DNA of 64,000 nt from Paenibacillus lentus (GTDB taxonomy: Bacteria > Bacillota > Bacilli > Paenibacillales > Paenibacillaceae): NCBI RefSeq assembly GCF_003931855.1, contig NZ_CP034248.1, positions 744,001-808,000 of the forward strand, read 5' to 3'. The notes under the pieces were generated by a model. That model had not been told where the DNA came from. It saw nothing but the letters and a program-made list of their open reading frames with translations, and made no database searches. The first letter of the stretch is position 1; every line of letters starts with the position of its first letter. The translations under genes and the position numbers were made by a program. Below are positions 63,290 to 64,000 of this stretch, in pieces.

Positions 63290-63615
63290 CGCCCCGCGGC
63301 GCAAAACCTTGCGAAGGCCGCCCACCAAGGGGCGGCCTCGCCACATGCCCGGGCATAGCCCCCGGGCCAAAACCTTGCGCGGCCCCGCCATACACGGGCG
63401 CGGCCGCGCATTCGCCCTGGCATAGCCCAGGGCGCAAACCCCAGGCCGCCCCGCCATGCGTGGGCGACCCCACTGCAAGCGCCCGAGCACAGCTCGAGGG
63501 CGCTCACAACAAGCGGCCCCCACCACTGGGGGGCCGCCGCAATGGCCGCGCCGTTCCGGCACGCGGCCCAAACCGCTCGCCCGGGCTACCAGCCCCGGGC
63601 GAGCGGCCACACGCG
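63290..63615. repeat. Array of about eight GC-rich hairpins
   Basis: Successive dyads: GGCCGCCC/GGGCGGCC (63316-63337), the palindrome ATGCCCGGGCAT (63345-63356), GCGCGGCC/GGCCGCGC (about 63377-63409), CGCCCTGG/CCAGGGCG (about 63413-63434), CGCCC.AGC/GCT.GGGCG (about 63480-63502), GCGGCCCCC/GGGGGCCGC (63513-63537), GCCGCG/CGCGGC (about 63545-63567) and CCGCTCGCCCGGG/CCCGGGCGAGCGG (63573-63606). The region is far more GC-rich than its surroundings; the ORFs across it, on both strands, follow from the composition and I reject them. Confidence 0.8.
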
Positions 63616-63621
63616 CAAGAG

Positions 63622-64000
63622 CTATCGCTTCTTGCGCGGCTTCCCATCGGCGCCCGGCGCACCACTGCTGCCGCCGCCGATGAAAATCCCGCTCGCGGAC
63701 GTCTTCTTCCGCCGCGAGCGCTTGCCCGCCGCGCTGCCGCTATCGCTCGCATTGCGGCTTGTCGGCGCTAGCCCTGCGCCTGCGGCATAGCCGCCTTTGC
63801 CGGAGCCGAAGCCAAAGCTCACCGCTGGCCCAGCATCCAAAGCGGCGGCTCCCGCACCTCGTTTGCTGCGCTTGCCTCCGGCCGCGGCTTTGCCTTTTCC
63901 ACCAGCGGCTCCTTTAGCCTTGCCTCCAGCGGCTTTGCCCGCCTTACCAAACGCCTTGCCAGCACCAGCCTTCTTCCCGCCTTTGCCGCCATTCTTGGCG
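63622..64000 (-). CDS. C-terminal tail of a basic protein, probably RNase R (partial)
   Basis: The frame enters from the right edge and ends at 63622. It encodes 125 or more residues of Ala/Gly/Lys-rich sequence (KNGGKGGKKAGAGKAFGKAG, then GGKRSKRGAGAAALDAG, ending GADGKPRKKR). RNase R of Bacilli carries a basic tail of this kind and normally lies directly upstream of smpB, so this is inferred to be rnr; the catalytic part is outside the window. The tail is unusually long. It starts beyond the window, so an internal start at 63840 would be wrong. Confidence 0.6.
   Translation of the reverse strand, partial: AKNGGKGGKKAGAGKAFGKAGKAAGGKAKGAAGGKGKAAAGGKRSKRGAGAAALDAGPAVSFGFGSGKGGYAAGAGLAPTSRNASDSGSAAGKRSRRKKTSASGIFIGGGSSGAPGADGKPRKKR

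Noticed and set aside
63238-63790. Overlapping GC-rich ORFs on both strands
   Set aside because: They are explained by very high GC and hairpins; composition is unlike the neighbouring genes. Only the frame ending at 63622 continues a plausible protein from the right edge.

Overview
The window reads as a chromosome segment of a Gram-positive, Paenibacillus-like bacterium. The pointers are a cell-surface GH10 xylanase ending in S-layer-homology repeats, strong AGGAGG-type ribosome binding sites, an ahpC-ahpF operon behind a PerR-like box, an ssrA tag ending in YALAA, and many degenerate intergenic repeats. The genus is inferred from gene content and style, not from a marker gene.

Layout. 0-4.3 kb: a VOC protein, a WYL-type regulator and ahpC-ahpF. 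4.3-10 kb: a patch of a 45-bp tandem repeat, three insertion sequences (IS3, IS1182, IS4 type) and low-complexity repeats. 10-14.2 kb: a 1345-residue surface xylanase. 14.4-22 kb: a small protein, a VOC gene remnant, a TetR-ABC exporter operon, two tandem DUF1259-like paralogues, a frameshifted SLH protein, and a TetR/membrane-protein pair sharing a 21-bp operator. 22.1-25.3 kb: a compact four-gene cassette (DUF2997-like, DUF1257-like, GYF/helix-hairpin-helix protein, radical-SAM activase) of unknown function. 25.5-31 kb: an aldo-keto reductase, a 5'-truncated phoX followed by intact tatA-tatC, and several small secreted or membrane proteins, two of them frameshifted. 31-44.4 kb: a LysR/alcohol dehydrogenase pair, a Fic remnant with its antitoxin, an amino-acid ABC transporter, an McrBC restriction system, a two-domain VOC protein, an acetate-type symporter with a DUF485 partner, and a MetE-like methyltransferase.

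44.5-61.9 kb looks like a defence island integrated at the 3' end of ssrA (tmRNA). A 25-bp exact direct repeat of ssrA sequence lies at 44526-44550 and 61844-61868, and a further degenerate ssrA 3' end lies at 45178-45230. Between them are an HNH nuclease, an MscS channel, an AbrB-type antitoxin, a decayed IS256 transposase, an IS3 element, and a block of a SNF2-type helicase, type III Mod and Res on one strand facing Sir2, HerA and a PemK-like protein on the other. Beside ssrA are four GTAGAC/GTCTAC boxes and a perfect 18-bp inverted repeat, as expected of a recombination site, but no integrase gene is left. Shorter ssrA-end-like scars occur at 31.07, 33.29 and 46.83 kb, suggesting repeated integration at the same place.

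61.8-64 kb is core genome: ssrA, smpB, a 0.3-kb array of GC-rich hairpins, and the basic C-terminal tail of what is probably RNase R, running off the window. Several genes carry single-base frameshifts, some in short homopolymers, so either decay or sequence error affects this assembly.
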